From Cellulosimicrobium arenosum (lineage in GTDB: Bacteria > Actinomycetota > Actinomycetes > Actinomycetales > Cellulomonadaceae): a DNA stretch of 64,000 nt. Shown here piece by piece: positions 1 through 11,071 of the stretch. Below the pieces are notes generated by a model. The model saw only the letters and a program-made list of their open reading frames with translations, did not search any database and was not told the DNA's origin. Made by a program: the position numbers and the translations under genes. The stretch is from assembly GCF_014837295.1 (NCBI RefSeq), contig NZ_JACYHB010000009.1, positions 62,001 to 126,000 on the forward strand, written 5' to 3'. Positions within the stretch are counted from its first letter, which is position 1, and the number at the start of each line of letters is the position of its first letter.

Positions 1-711
1 GACGACGCCGTCGAAGCCGAGCTCGTCCTTGAGGACGTCCACCAGGAGGTGGCGGTGCGCGGTCATGGGGCTGGACTCCGCACCGTCGTCCACCTGGTTG
101 TACGCCGACATGACCGACCAGGCGCCCGCCGCGACGGCTGACTCGAACGGTGCGAGGTAGACCTCGCGCAGCGCGCGCTCGTCGACGCGGGAGACGTACG
201 AGGTGCGGTCGGTCTCGGAGTCGTTCGCGACGTAGTGCTTGACGCAGGCCGCGACGCCCTGGTCCTGCAGGCCGCGCACGACGCCGCTCCCGACCTCCGC
301 GGTCAGGTACGGGTCCTCGGAGTAGCACTCGAAGTGGCGACCGCCCACAGGGGTGCGCTGGATGTTGACCTGGGGGGCCAGCACCGCGTCGACCCCGTGG
401 TCGCGGGCCTCGCGGGCGAAGGCCCGGCCGGTCTCGAACGCGACCTCGCGGTCCCAGGTGGCACCGATCGCGCTGGGGCACGGGAAGAGGATCGAGGTCT
501 CGCCCTCGGCGTCGCCCGTGCCGCGGACACCGGCGGGGCCGTCGGACAGGACGACGGGCCGCAGTCCGAGCGAGTCCTGGGCGTGCAGGCGCCACATGGA
601 CGAGCCGGTCAGGAGCCGCACCTTGTCGCGCAGCGGAAGAGCCTGCGCGGTGCTGCGCAGGGTCGCGAGCTCCGCTGCGGCGGGCGCTCCCGGGGGGGAC
701 TGCAGTGTCAC
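1..711 (-). CDS. Glycoside hydrolase family 3 (beta-glucosidase-like), 3' end outside window
   Basis: The reverse strand gives 237 codons of a GH3 N-terminal barrel domain, which hydrolyses beta-linked glycosides. Recognisable family features are LSDGPAGVRG near residue 57, the ECYSEDPYL segment, and KHYVANDSE near residue 160. The window cuts the gene just before the expected SDW nucleophile motif, so catalytic completeness cannot be judged. The GTG start at 711 is preceded by GAGGAG at a normal distance. There is no signal peptide, so the enzyme is probably intracellular and acts on imported oligosaccharides. It diverges from the TetR gene at 961, its likely regulator. The family is certain, the substrate unknown. 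Confidence 0.9.
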   Translation of the reverse strand, partial: MTLQSPPGAPAAAELATLRSTAQALPLRDKVRLLTGSSMWRLHAQDSLGLRPVVLSDGPAGVRGTGDAEGETSILFPCPSAIGATWDREVAFETGRAFAREARDHGVDAVLAPQVNIQRTPVGGRHFECYSEDPYLTAEVGSGVVRGLQDQGVAACVKHYVANDSETDRTSYVSRVDERALREVYLAPFESAVAAGAWSVMSAYNQVDDGAESSPMTAHRHLLVDVLKDELGFDGVV

Positions 712-751
712 GTTCCGTGCTCCTCGACGTCGAGTGGCTTGCTGCTGCGAG

Positions 752-775
752 AACTTACCGTGCAGTCAGTAAGTT
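752..775. promoter_or_regulatory. Inverted repeat, probable TetR operator
   Basis: AACTTAC and GTAAGTT form a perfect 7-bp inverted repeat separated by 10 bases, in the gap between the divergent GH3 and TetR genes. Its size and placement fit a TetR dimer site controlling both genes. That is inference from position; nothing else in the 249-base gap looks like a site or a gene. Confidence 0.6.
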
Positions 776-960
776 TGGCAAGCACCACTATAAGCGCAGG
801 TCAGAGGGTTGATACCAGGGTTGATAGGTCACGATTTGGTGACGAGCGCGCTCGAACTGTGCGTAGGATCTGCTCCGGGCACCGGCGCTCGCGATCCGTC
901 GGAGGGTCGCCGAGGTCGACGGGACAGGTGTGTTCAGGTGCGGACGGGAGGTAGGGGGCC

Positions 961-1578
961 ATGGCGACGACCAGGCGGACGCAGCGCGTGCGCGCCGAGA
1001 CCTTGCGCCGGCGGGAGGAGATCCTCAACGCGGCGATGGCGACGTTCGGCAGCAAGGGGTACCACGCGGGTCCGCTCGGCGAGATCGCGGACCAGGTCGA
1101 CATGACGCACGCCGGGGTGCTGCACCACTTCGGCTCCAAGAACCAGCTGCTGCTCGAGGTGCTCCAGCACCGCGACGACACCGACGTCGCCGAGCTCGTG
1201 GAGCAGCGGATCCCGGGCGGGGTCGAGATGTTCCGGCACCTCGTGCGCACCGCGTTCCTCAACGCCCGGCGGGCCGGGCTCGTCCAGACGTACGCGGTGC
1301 TCTCCGCGGAGGCCGTCACCGACGAGCACCCGGCGCGCGCGTTCTTCCAGGACCGGTACCGCACGCTGCGTGCGGAGGCCGTGGAGGCCTTCGAGGAGCT
1401 GTGCGCCGAGCGTGGCGTCACCGCGACCGAGGCCGTCCGGCACGCGTCCGCCGCGATCCTCGCCGTGATGGACGGTCTGCAGGTGCAGTGGCTCGTCGAC
1501 CCCGAGCGGGTGGACCTGGGCGAGGCCAGCGCCTATGCCATCGACGCGATCGTCGCGGCCGTCGTCGGACCCCTCTGA
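961..1578 (+). CDS. TetR family transcriptional regulator
   Basis: A 205-residue protein with the TetR N-terminal helix-turn-helix at about residues 18-64 (REEILNAAMATFGSKGYHAG, then HFGSKNQLLLEVL). The C-terminal ligand-binding half is helical and gives no clue to the ligand. The ATG at 961 follows a strong ribosome site (GGGAGG). It lies divergent from a GH3 glycosidase with an inverted repeat between them, so it probably represses sugar-degradation genes and itself, and is released by a sugar or glycoside. This role is inferred from context. Confidence 0.9.
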   Translation: MATTRRTQRVRAETLRRREEILNAAMATFGSKGYHAGPLGEIADQVDMTHAGVLHHFGSKNQLLLEVLQHRDDTDVAELVEQRIPGGVEMFRHLVRTAFLNARRAGLVQTYAVLSAEAVTDEHPARAFFQDRYRTLRAEAVEAFEELCAERGVTATEAVRHASAAILAVMDGLQVQWLVDPERVDLGEASAYAIDAIVAAVVGPL

Positions 1579-1587
1579 CCTGCGCTC

Positions 1588-1618
1588 TTGCCACTCCGGG
1601 CGGCGTCATGTCTATCCT
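1588..1618 (+). promoter_or_regulatory. Possible sigma-70 type promoter of lysC-asd
   Basis: TTGCCA (1588-1593) and TATCCT (1613-1618) lie 19 bases apart in the 109-base gap before lysC. The spacing is longer than ideal, so this is tentative. Confidence 0.35.
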
Positions 1619-1687
1619 GGAGCGACCCACAAGCACCCGGCGGACCGTTGAGAGAGACGGCGGCCGGCGACAGATGGAGAGAAGCAC

Positions 1688-4203
<2,516 letters not shown>

Positions 4204-4208
4204 ACCAC

Positions 4209-4285
4209 CCCCCAGCTGCCGAGCACGACCTGAGGGACGTTATCCGCGCGATAACGTCCCTCAGGTCGTGTTCGGCGGCTGGGGG
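4209..4285. terminator. Large hairpin between convergent asd and SNF2 genes
   Basis: Two 36-base arms (4209-4244 and 4250-4285) pair around a 5-base loop. Thirty-four pairs are Watson-Crick; the other two (4217/4277, 4223/4271) are G-U pairs in the plus-strand transcript and A-C mismatches in the minus-strand transcript. No T tract follows. It lies between the stop of asd and the stop of the helicase gene, 8 bases from the latter, so a two-way terminator or 3'-end stabiliser is likely. Confidence 0.75.
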
Positions 4286-4293
4286 TAGAGGCG

Positions 4294-7200
4294 TCAGGCT
4301 TCGAGCAGGGCGCGGATCTCGGTCGCCGTGAGGGCGCGCGAGAAGAGGTCCTCGTCGTCGCCGAGGATCGCGCCGATCATGCGGGCCTTGCGGTCCTTGA
4401 GCTCCATGACCTTCTCCTCGATGGTGCCCGACGCGACGAGCCGGAAGACCATGACGTTGCGCGTCTGGCCGATGCGGTGCGTGCGGTCGACGGCCTGCGC
4501 CTCGGTCGCGGGGTTCCACCACGGGTCCAGCAGGTACACGTAGTCGGCCTCGGTGAGGTTCAGCCCGAACCCGCCGGCCTTGAGGCTGATCAGGAACAGC
4601 GGGGCCGTGCCCTCGCGGAACCCCCGCACGACGTCGGCCCGCTCGCGCGTCGAGCCGTCCAGGTAGGCGAACTCGATCCCCTGCGCGCGGCACCGGTCGG
4701 CCACGAGGGCCAGATAGCTCGTGAACTGCGAGAACACCAGCGCGCGGTGGCCCTCCGCGACGACCTCGACGAGCTGCTCGAACAGCACGTCCAGCTTGCT
4801 CGACGGCACGCCCGCGTACGTCTCCTCGTCGACGAGCGTCGCGTCGAGCGCCATGCGCCGCAGCGTCGTCAGGGACCGGAAGATCGCGATGCGGTTGCTG
4901 TCGAAGTCGTCGAGCAGCCCCAGCACGCGGGTACGTTCGCGCTGCAGGCGGGCGTCGTAGGCGCGGCGGTGCTTCGGCGCGAGCTGGACGGACAGGACCT
5001 GCTCCTGGCGGTCGGGCAGCTCGGGCGCGACCTGCTCCTTGGTGCGCCGCAGCAGGAGCGGGCGGACCCGACGCCGCAGTCGGGCCACCCGGTCACGGGC
5101 CAGCGCGCGGACGTCGTCGTCGGCGGTCGGCCGGGACGCGGCCTCCACCGGCTTCGCGTAGTCCTCGCGGAAGCGCTGCAGCGACGGGTACAGCCCGGGC
5201 GCCACGACGGCGAGCAGCGCCCACAGCTCGGTGACGTTGTTCTCCATCGGCGTGCCCGTCACGGCGAGCTTGAACGGTGCGCGCAGCGCACGGGCGCAGG
5301 CGTTGCCACGGCTCGCGTGGTTCTTGACGAACTGCGCCTCGTCCAGGATCAGCCCGGCCCACTCGGTCGCGCCGAACTCCTCGACGTCGAGCCGGAAGAT
5401 CGCGTACGACGTGACGACGAGGTCCGCCTCCGCGACCTCCTCGGCGAGCGGCGCGGCCGCCCGCGCGCGCGTCCTGGCCCGGACCCCCACGCGCAGCCCT
5501 GGCGCGAACCGCTCCGCCTCGGCGACCCAGCTGCCCACCACCGACGCCGGCGCCACCACGAGGAACGGCGCGCTCGTACCCCGCTCGCGCGCGTGCGCGA
5601 CCAGCGCGAGGGTCTGCAGCGTCTTGCCGAGGCCCATGTCGTCGGCCAGGATGCCGCCCAGCCCGTGGTCGTAGCAGAACGCGAGCCACTCGAAGCCCTT
5701 CTGCTGGTACGGGCGCAGCTCGGCCTTCAGGCCCGACGGCGCGGGCAGCGTCTGAGGACGAGCGGGGGCGTCGCCGATGCTCTCGTTCCTGGCGAGCGCG
5801 AGGAGACCACCGACCGACTCGCGCCAGCGATCGGACTGGTCCACGACGTCGGCCAGGTCCTCCAGCTCGCCCCACAGGCTCGCCTGGTGCCGGCTGATCC
5901 GCGGTGTGCCCGGCCGGTCGCTCAGCCGAGCGGCCTCGTCGAGGAGCTCGCGGAGGCGGTCGAGGGAGGAGTGGTTCAGACGCAGCCACGAGCCGTCGCC
6001 GAGCAGGAGCCGGTCGTCTCGGGCGGTCAGAGCCTTGAGCAGGTTGGGCAGCGGGACCTGTCGGCCGTCGACGTCGACGCTGACGGCGAGGTCGAACCAG
6101 TCCGTCTCGGCGGTCTCCGTCGCGCCGAGGCGGACGGTCGGCGTGGCGCCCAGCTCGGTGTACTCGGGGACGTCGCCGGCGTCCACCCGGACGTGGTCCA
6201 GGCCGTCGAGCGCGGGGAGCAGCACGTCCGCGGCGTCCATCGCCTCGAGCCCGGTCAGCAGGTGCTGGTCCTGCGGGCGCAGGTGGGCGAGCACGGGCAG
6301 GGCGCGCAGGGCCGTGTCGACCTCGGCGAGGGTGCTTTCCTCGGCGGGCAGGTCGCGCAGGTCGACGTCGAGCGCTGTGGCCCGCACCGGGCGGGTCACC
6401 GGGCCACGCGGGGTGTCGTACTCCCAGCCCCAGGTCAGACGCAGCCGGGTGGGCGACTCGAAGTCCGCCCGCACGACCAGGGTCGGCACCGCCGGCTCGG
6501 GCAGCTCCACGATCCCGTCTGCGCTGAACATCTCGATCTGGCGCGCGAGGCGCGGATGGTAGTCCGCCCAGTACTGCTCGGCGTCCGCGGACGGGATCTC
6601 GATCGGGTCGCCGGTGAGCAGGTCCGCCGTCAGGTCGCCGACCGGGGCCGTGCTGGGCCCGAGGAGCAGCACGCGTTCCCCGGCACCGTCGTCGAGCGCG
6701 AAGAGCCCGCCGTCCCCGACCGTGCCACGGACCGTGCCGGCGGCCGGGACGCCGTCGAACTCCAGTCGTGGCGCGATCCGCAGCCCGTCGTCGGCGGTGC
6801 TCACGTCGAGAGCCGCGCGAGCCCCGGTCGCGACGCGGATGGTGTCCGTCTTGGTGCTGCCGACCAACGGGACGCCCAGCTCGACGGCGCGGGCCAGGTG
6901 CGGCCACAGCAGCCGCGGCGGGAACGCGGCGAGACTCTCCCAGGAGCTGGCGCCGTACAGGTACGGTCTCGTGCCGCGCATCCCGGCGAGCTCGAGCAGC
7001 CACTGGTGGGCCTGCGGCTCCCACGGGATGCCGCGGTGCCCGTAGCGGAGCGAGTCCCAGGTCAGCTGCCCGGCCGACCACGCGCCGTTGCGGCCCTGCG
7101 TGGCGGGGCGGACCGACACCGTGCGCGGCCCGGGTGCCGGTCGCCCGAACCGCCGTCGTTCCACGCCGTCGACCCGCAGCTGCAGGCCCAGCGGCGCCGT

Positions 7201-7635
7201 GACCCGCGGAGCCGGGGTCTGGGCGGCGGCCAGCGGCAGCCGGTCGAGCACACGCTGCCAGGTGGGGACGACGGCGGCCCGGCCGTCCCGACCCCGGGTG
7301 GCTGCCGGTGCCGCGCCGGGCAGCGCGCCGCCCGCGGCCAGCTCGGCGGCCTCCAGCAGCAGGGCGGCCGCGTGCTTGCAGGCGATGCCCACCGGGCACG
7401 TGCAGTCGGCGTCGTCGAGCTCGATCCCGCTCCCGGAACGCGCGAAGTACGCGGCGCACTCGTACACGTTGCGCCCGCTGCCGCGCACCGTCCCCTCGAG
7501 GCTGAGCTCCGTGGCGTCCCAGTTCACGTCCAGGACCCGGCCCTGCGCCTGGTAGGCCGAGCCACGCTGGAACGCGGCCTGCCCCACCAGCACAGCGACG
7601 TCGGAGTCGCTCGGGGCGACGAAGAGCACGGCCAC
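4294..7635 (-). CDS. SNF2-family helicase with SWIM zinc finger
   Basis: An 1113-residue ATP-driven DNA translocase. A SWIM zinc finger lies near the N-terminus (C78, C80, C86, H88), then a bacterial SNF2 central region. The helicase core starts near residue 640 with DDMGLGKTLQTL (Walker A), DEAQ (Walker B) and TGTPMEN, and the C-terminal RecA-like half carries SLKAGGFGLNLT and DRTHRIGQ. This domain order is that of stand-alone bacterial SWIM-SNF2 proteins, whose precise role (repair or transcription-coupled remodelling) is not settled. The GTG at 7635 has a CATCAT box 6 bases upstream and no ribosome site, suggesting a leaderless mRNA. Confidence 0.93.
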   Translation of the reverse strand: MAVLFVAPSDSDVAVLVGQAAFQRGSAYQAQGRVLDVNWDATELSLEGTVRGSGRNVYECAAYFARSGSGIELDDADCTCPVGIACKHAAALLLEAAELAAGGALPGAAPAATRGRDGRAAVVPTWQRVLDRLPLAAAQTPAPRVTAPLGLQLRVDGVERRRFGRPAPGPRTVSVRPATQGRNGAWSAGQLTWDSLRYGHRGIPWEPQAHQWLLELAGMRGTRPYLYGASSWESLAAFPPRLLWPHLARAVELGVPLVGSTKTDTIRVATGARAALDVSTADDGLRIAPRLEFDGVPAAGTVRGTVGDGGLFALDDGAGERVLLLGPSTAPVGDLTADLLTGDPIEIPSADAEQYWADYHPRLARQIEMFSADGIVELPEPAVPTLVVRADFESPTRLRLTWGWEYDTPRGPVTRPVRATALDVDLRDLPAEESTLAEVDTALRALPVLAHLRPQDQHLLTGLEAMDAADVLLPALDGLDHVRVDAGDVPEYTELGATPTVRLGATETAETDWFDLAVSVDVDGRQVPLPNLLKALTARDDRLLLGDGSWLRLNHSSLDRLRELLDEAARLSDRPGTPRISRHQASLWGELEDLADVVDQSDRWRESVGGLLALARNESIGDAPARPQTLPAPSGLKAELRPYQQKGFEWLAFCYDHGLGGILADDMGLGKTLQTLALVAHARERGTSAPFLVVAPASVVGSWVAEAERFAPGLRVGVRARTRARAAAPLAEEVAEADLVVTSYAIFRLDVEEFGATEWAGLILDEAQFVKNHASRGNACARALRAPFKLAVTGTPMENNVTELWALLAVVAPGLYPSLQRFREDYAKPVEAASRPTADDDVRALARDRVARLRRRVRPLLLRRTKEQVAPELPDRQEQVLSVQLAPKHRRAYDARLQRERTRVLGLLDDFDSNRIAIFRSLTTLRRMALDATLVDEETYAGVPSSKLDVLFEQLVEVVAEGHRALVFSQFTSYLALVADRCRAQGIEFAYLDGSTRERADVVRGFREGTAPLFLISLKAGGFGLNLTEADYVYLLDPWWNPATEAQAVDRTHRIGQTRNVMVFRLVASGTIEEKVMELKDRKARMIGAILGDDEDLFSRALTATEIRALLEA

Positions 7636-7716
7636 CTGGCGATGATGTCACGCGCCGCCGACGACGCTGCCGTGCGATCAGAGGTACGTCAGAGGTTGCG
7701 CGATCGCAGAGACCTA

Positions 7717-7742
7717 TGGTTCATTAGTCAAGTAATGAACCA
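7717..7742. promoter_or_regulatory. Perfect inverted repeat, probable GntR (YtrA-type) operator
   Basis: TGGTTCATTA and TAATGAACCA form perfect 10-bp arms around a 6-base spacer, 33 bases before the GntR start codon. It is unusually AT-rich for this genome. Position, symmetry and the neighbouring regulator make it the likely autoregulatory site of the GntR-ABC operon. Confidence 0.7.
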
Positions 7743-7774
7743 CAGAACACGTGAAACGCGAGAGGATGGGCGCC

Positions 7775-8161
7775 ATGTTCGACGGACCTGAACCCATCTA
7801 CCTGCAGATCGCCCAGATGATCCGGTCGCAGGTCCTCGCGGGTGAGACGGCGGAGGAGGAGCAGGTCATGTCGACGACGGAGCTCGCGACGACGTTCCGC
7901 ATCAACCCGGCGACCGCGGCCAAGGCGTTCGCCCTCCTCGTCGACGAGGGCGTCCTGTACAAGCGGCGCGGCCTCGGCATGTTCGTGGCACCCGGGGCCC
8001 GCGAGCGACTGCTCGCGAGCCACCGCGACTCGTTCTTCGCCGAGGTCCTCGATCCGGCGCTCGGGCAGGCCGACCTGCTCGGCATCCCGACGTCCGCGAT
8101 CGTCGACCACGTCCTTGGCCGCGCACACCCCGACCAACCCACGACCGACACCCCGAGGTGA
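7775..8161 (+). CDS. GntR family regulator, YtrA subfamily
   Basis: A 128-residue repressor: winged helix at about residues 5-70 (PIYLQIAQMIRSQVLAGE, TTFRINPATAAKAFALLVDEG) and only a short C-terminal tail. This is the YtrA layout, normally paired with ABC transporters. ATG 7775 is preferred over GTG 7751 because AGAGGA precedes it by 8 bases and family members start near FDGPEPIY. The next gene starts at 8158 and overlaps by 4 bases, so the regulator is the first gene of the operon it probably represses. Confidence 0.88.
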   Translation: MFDGPEPIYLQIAQMIRSQVLAGETAEEEQVMSTTELATTFRINPATAAKAFALLVDEGVLYKRRGLGMFVAPGARERLLASHRDSFFAEVLDPALGQADLLGIPTSAIVDHVLGRAHPDQPTTDTPR

Positions 8162-9126
8162 CCACCGTGAACGCCCGGACCGCCCCCTCCACGAGCGCGC
8201 CCCCGAGCCCCCCTGAGCCGTTCGGTGCCCAGCTGCGCGACGTCGTCGTGCGCTACGGCAGCGACGACGACGCCGCGCTCGACGGCGCGACCCTGACCAT
8301 CCGCCCCGGCACCATCACCGGGCTGCTCGGCCGCAACGGCGCGGGCAAGACCACGCTCGCCGCGCTGCTCGCCGCGTTCCGCCGGCCGACGTCCGGCACG
8401 GTGCGTGTCGGTGCCGACGGCGAGCTCGAGGACCCGTTCGAGAACCCGTGGTCGACGACGCACGTCCAGCTGGTCCGCGAGAGCGGTGACGTGTGGGGCG
8501 ACAGCAAGGCGAAGGACACGCTCGACTACTACGCCGCGCTGCGGCCGCACTGGGACGCGGACCTCGCCGCGCGTCTCCTCGACGAGTTCGAGATCTCGCC
8601 GCGCAAGCACCCGGACCAGATGTCGCGCGGCAAGCGGTCGGCGTTCGGCGCGGCGATCGGCCTCGCGTCGCGCGCGCCCCTGACGATCTTCGACGAGGTC
8701 TACCTCGGCATGGACGCACCGAGCCGGTACGCGTTCTACGACGCGCTCCTCGCCGACTACGCCGAGCACCCGCGCACGATCGTCCTCTCCAGCCACCTGA
8801 TCGACGAGGTAGAGCGGCTCTTCGAGGACGTCGTCGTCATCGACCGGGGGAAGGTGCTGCTCGCCGAGCCCGCGGAGGACGTCCGCTCGCGCGGCGTGAG
8901 CCTCACCGGGCCGGCCGAGCTCGTCGAACGGTTCGTCGACGGGCGCGAGGTCCTCGCCCGGCAGCGCCTCGGGGGCACCGCTCAGGTCACGCTCTTCGGC
9001 GCGTTCGGCACCGACGAGCGCGCCGCCGCGACGGGCGCCGGTCTCGAGGTCGGCAGCGTGCCGGTGCAGGACCTGTTCGTCCACCTGACCCGACGACCCG
9101 GGTCCGACCGGGAGGAGGCACGATGA
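8158..9126 (+). CDS. ABC transporter ATP-binding protein (YtrB-like)
   Basis: A 322-residue ATPase. Walker A is at residues 58-66 (GRNGAGKTT) and Walker B is LTIFDEVYLGMD. The signature motif reads MSRGKRSAF instead of the usual LSGGQ, a departure typical of ATPases linked to YtrA-type regulators. The C-terminal part probably holds a regulatory extension. It overlaps the GntR gene by 4 bases and the membrane protein gene at 9123 by 4, so all three are translated together. The substrate is unknown; relatives respond to cell-wall-active compounds. Confidence 0.88.
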   Translation: MTTVNARTAPSTSAPPSPPEPFGAQLRDVVVRYGSDDDAALDGATLTIRPGTITGLLGRNGAGKTTLAALLAAFRRPTSGTVRVGADGELEDPFENPWSTTHVQLVRESGDVWGDSKAKDTLDYYAALRPHWDADLAARLLDEFEISPRKHPDQMSRGKRSAFGAAIGLASRAPLTIFDEVYLGMDAPSRYAFYDALLADYAEHPRTIVLSSHLIDEVERLFEDVVVIDRGKVLLAEPAEDVRSRGVSLTGPAELVERFVDGREVLARQRLGGTAQVTLFGAFGTDERAAATGAGLEVGSVPVQDLFVHLTRRPGSDREEAR

Positions 9127-9935
9127 GCACCGAGACCCACCCGAGGCCGTCGGCCGAGCGTGCGGCGGAGCGTGCCGCCCTCGCGGCCGCGGCCCACCGT
9201 CGTGGTGTCCGCGCGGCGACCGAGTACGCGGTCGGCGTGACGTGGTACGTCGGCATCTGGTTCTGGGCCATCGCGATCGTCGTCGGCGCCACCATCCTCG
9301 TCGTCATGCAGCGCAACGGCGACGTGGACGTCGACGCGGTGAACAGCGTCATGGACTCGGCGCGGTTCTTCCTCTTCGTCCTGGGCATCGTGGTGCCGCT
9401 GTCGATGGTCGCGCTGCACGTCGCAGCGGGCGGCACGCGCCGCTCGTTCACGCACGGCCTGTGGCTCTCGGGCGTCGTCGTCGGCGTGTCCTACGGTCTC
9501 GCCGTGGCGGCCGTCGGCTGGTTCCAGTGGTGGCTCTTCACCCGCAACGGCTGGTCCGCGACCAGCGCCCAGCACCAGCTCTACGCGGACGGGTCCGAGG
9601 TCGGCCTCGTGCTCCTCGTCCAGTCGCTGCTCTGCGCGACGTACTTCCTCGCCGGCGTCGTGATCGCCCTCGGCTACTACCGCGCGGGCTTCTGGGGCGG
9701 CACGGCCCTCGTCCCGGTCGCTGTCGTCCCCGCCGCCCTCGCGGAGATCAGCCTCCAGTCGGGCTGGTTCGGCCGGGCGCTCGCCGACTGGGTCGGCCTC
9801 GCCGGTGCGCCCGTCTGGGCCGCGACGCTCGGAGGTCTCGCGGCCTTCACCCTCGCGGCGCTCCTCGTCCGCGCCGTCCTGCGGAACCTCGCCCTCCGTC
9901 CCGTCGAGTTCGCCGCGAGCGTCGCCCGGGGCTGA
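9123..9935 (+). CDS. Multi-spanning membrane protein, putative ABC permease
   Basis: A 270-residue protein with an N-terminal charged cytoplasmic stretch and about six hydrophobic segments (for example VGIWFWAIAIVVGATILVV near 42, FLFVLGIVVPLSMVALHV near 85, later YFLAGVVIALGYYRAG). No named domain is recognised. Its 4-base overlap with the preceding ATPase gene makes it the likely membrane partner of that ATPase. Confidence 0.8.
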   Translation: MSTETHPRPSAERAAERAALAAAAHRRGVRAATEYAVGVTWYVGIWFWAIAIVVGATILVVMQRNGDVDVDAVNSVMDSARFFLFVLGIVVPLSMVALHVAAGGTRRSFTHGLWLSGVVVGVSYGLAVAAVGWFQWWLFTRNGWSATSAQHQLYADGSEVGLVLLVQSLLCATYFLAGVVIALGYYRAGFWGGTALVPVAVVPAALAEISLQSGWFGRALADWVGLAGAPVWAATLGGLAAFTLAALLVRAVLRNLALRPVEFAASVARG

Positions 9936-9975
9936 CCCGGGACCCGTCCACCACAACGACCAGGCCGCATCCGGG

Positions 9976-9998
9976 CCCGACGGCGCATCGCCGTCGGG
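9976..9998. terminator. Hairpin inside the transporter gene group
   Basis: A perfect 10-bp stem (CCCGACGGCG / CGCCGTCGGG) with a 3-base loop lies in the 92-base gap between the GntR-ABC operon and the second ABC pair. No T tract follows, so it may reduce read-through or protect the upstream mRNA. Confidence 0.5.
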
Positions 9999-10027
9999 TG
10001 GGTGCCGCACACCCTGAAGGAGCCACC

Positions 10028-11071
10028 ATGACCGCACCGCTCCCGGCGCCCGCGTCGGCCCTCTCCCCTTCGACCGGTGCCGCCGGACCGGTCGTCGAGG
10101 TCCGCAACCTGCGCAAGACCTACCCCGGCCCGAAGGGGTCGACGGCGCGCAAGGTCGCCGTCGAGGACGTGAGCCTCTCCGTCGCGCCCGGCGAGATCTT
10201 CGGCATCCTGGGCCCCAACGGCGCGGGCAAGACGACGACCGTCGAGTGCCTCGCAGGTCTGCGCGAGGCGGACGGCGGGTCCGTCCGTGTGCTGGGCGTC
10301 GACCCGCAGACCCGTCCGGAACGGGTCCGCGACGTCCTCGGCGTCCAGCTCCAGGAGTCGGCGCTGAACGAGAAGATCACGGTCGACGAGGCGATGAGTC
10401 TGTACGCCTCGTTCTACGACGCGCCGGCGGACGTCGAGGAGCTGCTGGTGATGCTCGACCTCGTCGAGCACCGCCGCGTCGCGTACGCGAAGCTGTCCGG
10501 TGGGCAGAAGCAGCGGCTGTCGATCGCGCTCGCGCTCGTCGGCGACCCACGCGTCGCGATCCTCGACGAGCTCACGACCGGCCTCGACCCGCAGGCGCGC
10601 CGGAACACGTGGGACCTGGTCGAGCGCGTGCGGGACCGCGGCGTGACGATCCTGCTCGTCACGCACTTCATGGACGAGGCCGAGCGCCTGTGCGACCGGC
10701 TCGTCGTGATCGACGCCGGTCGCGTCGTCGCGCAGGGGAGCCCGGCCGAGCTGATCGACGCGCTCGACGACACGCGCACGGTGCGCCTGCGCGTGCCCGC
10801 CGCTGACCGCGACCTGACGTGGCACACGCTCGCGGGGCTCGTCGACGTCGAGTCGATCGACGAGGTCGGTCGCGAGATCGAGGTCAGCGGGACGCGGCGG
10901 GTGCTCCCCGCCGTCGTGCTCGCCCTGGCCGAGCACGACGTCGTGCCCGACGACGTCCGCACCGTCCCCAGGTCCCTCGAGGACGTGTTCGTGGCCGTGA
11001 CGGGCCGTACCTACGACCCCGCCGACGGCGCCAGCGCCGCCGTGGGCCCCGCTGAAGGAGCAGACCGATGA
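10028..11071 (+). CDS. ABC exporter ATP-binding protein (DrrA-like)
   Basis: A 347-residue ATPase with complete motifs: Walker A GPNGAGKTT (about 61-69), signature KLSGGQKQR, Walker B VAILDELTTGLDP and switch histidine in LLVTHFMDEAE. The C-terminal extension ending in VPRSLEDVFVAVTGR is typical of the drug and lipid exporter ATPases of the DrrA family. GAAGGAG precedes the ATG. The permease gene at 11068 overlaps by 4 bases. Substrate unknown. Confidence 0.92.
   Translation: MTAPLPAPASALSPSTGAAGPVVEVRNLRKTYPGPKGSTARKVAVEDVSLSVAPGEIFGILGPNGAGKTTTVECLAGLREADGGSVRVLGVDPQTRPERVRDVLGVQLQESALNEKITVDEAMSLYASFYDAPADVEELLVMLDLVEHRRVAYAKLSGGQKQRLSIALALVGDPRVAILDELTTGLDPQARRNTWDLVERVRDRGVTILLVTHFMDEAERLCDRLVVIDAGRVVAQGSPAELIDALDDTRTVRLRVPAADRDLTWHTLAGLVDVESIDEVGREIEVSGTRRVLPAVVLALAEHDVVPDDVRTVPRSLEDVFVAVTGRTYDPADGASAAVGPAEGADR

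Noticed and set aside
235-954. 239-residue plus-strand frame over the GH3 region
   Set aside because: Shadow of the GH3 gene on the opposite strand; no family similarity.
4477-7791. 1104-residue open frame on the plus strand
   Set aside because: Antisense to the SNF2 helicase, which has intact motifs on the other strand; no recognisable protein sequence.
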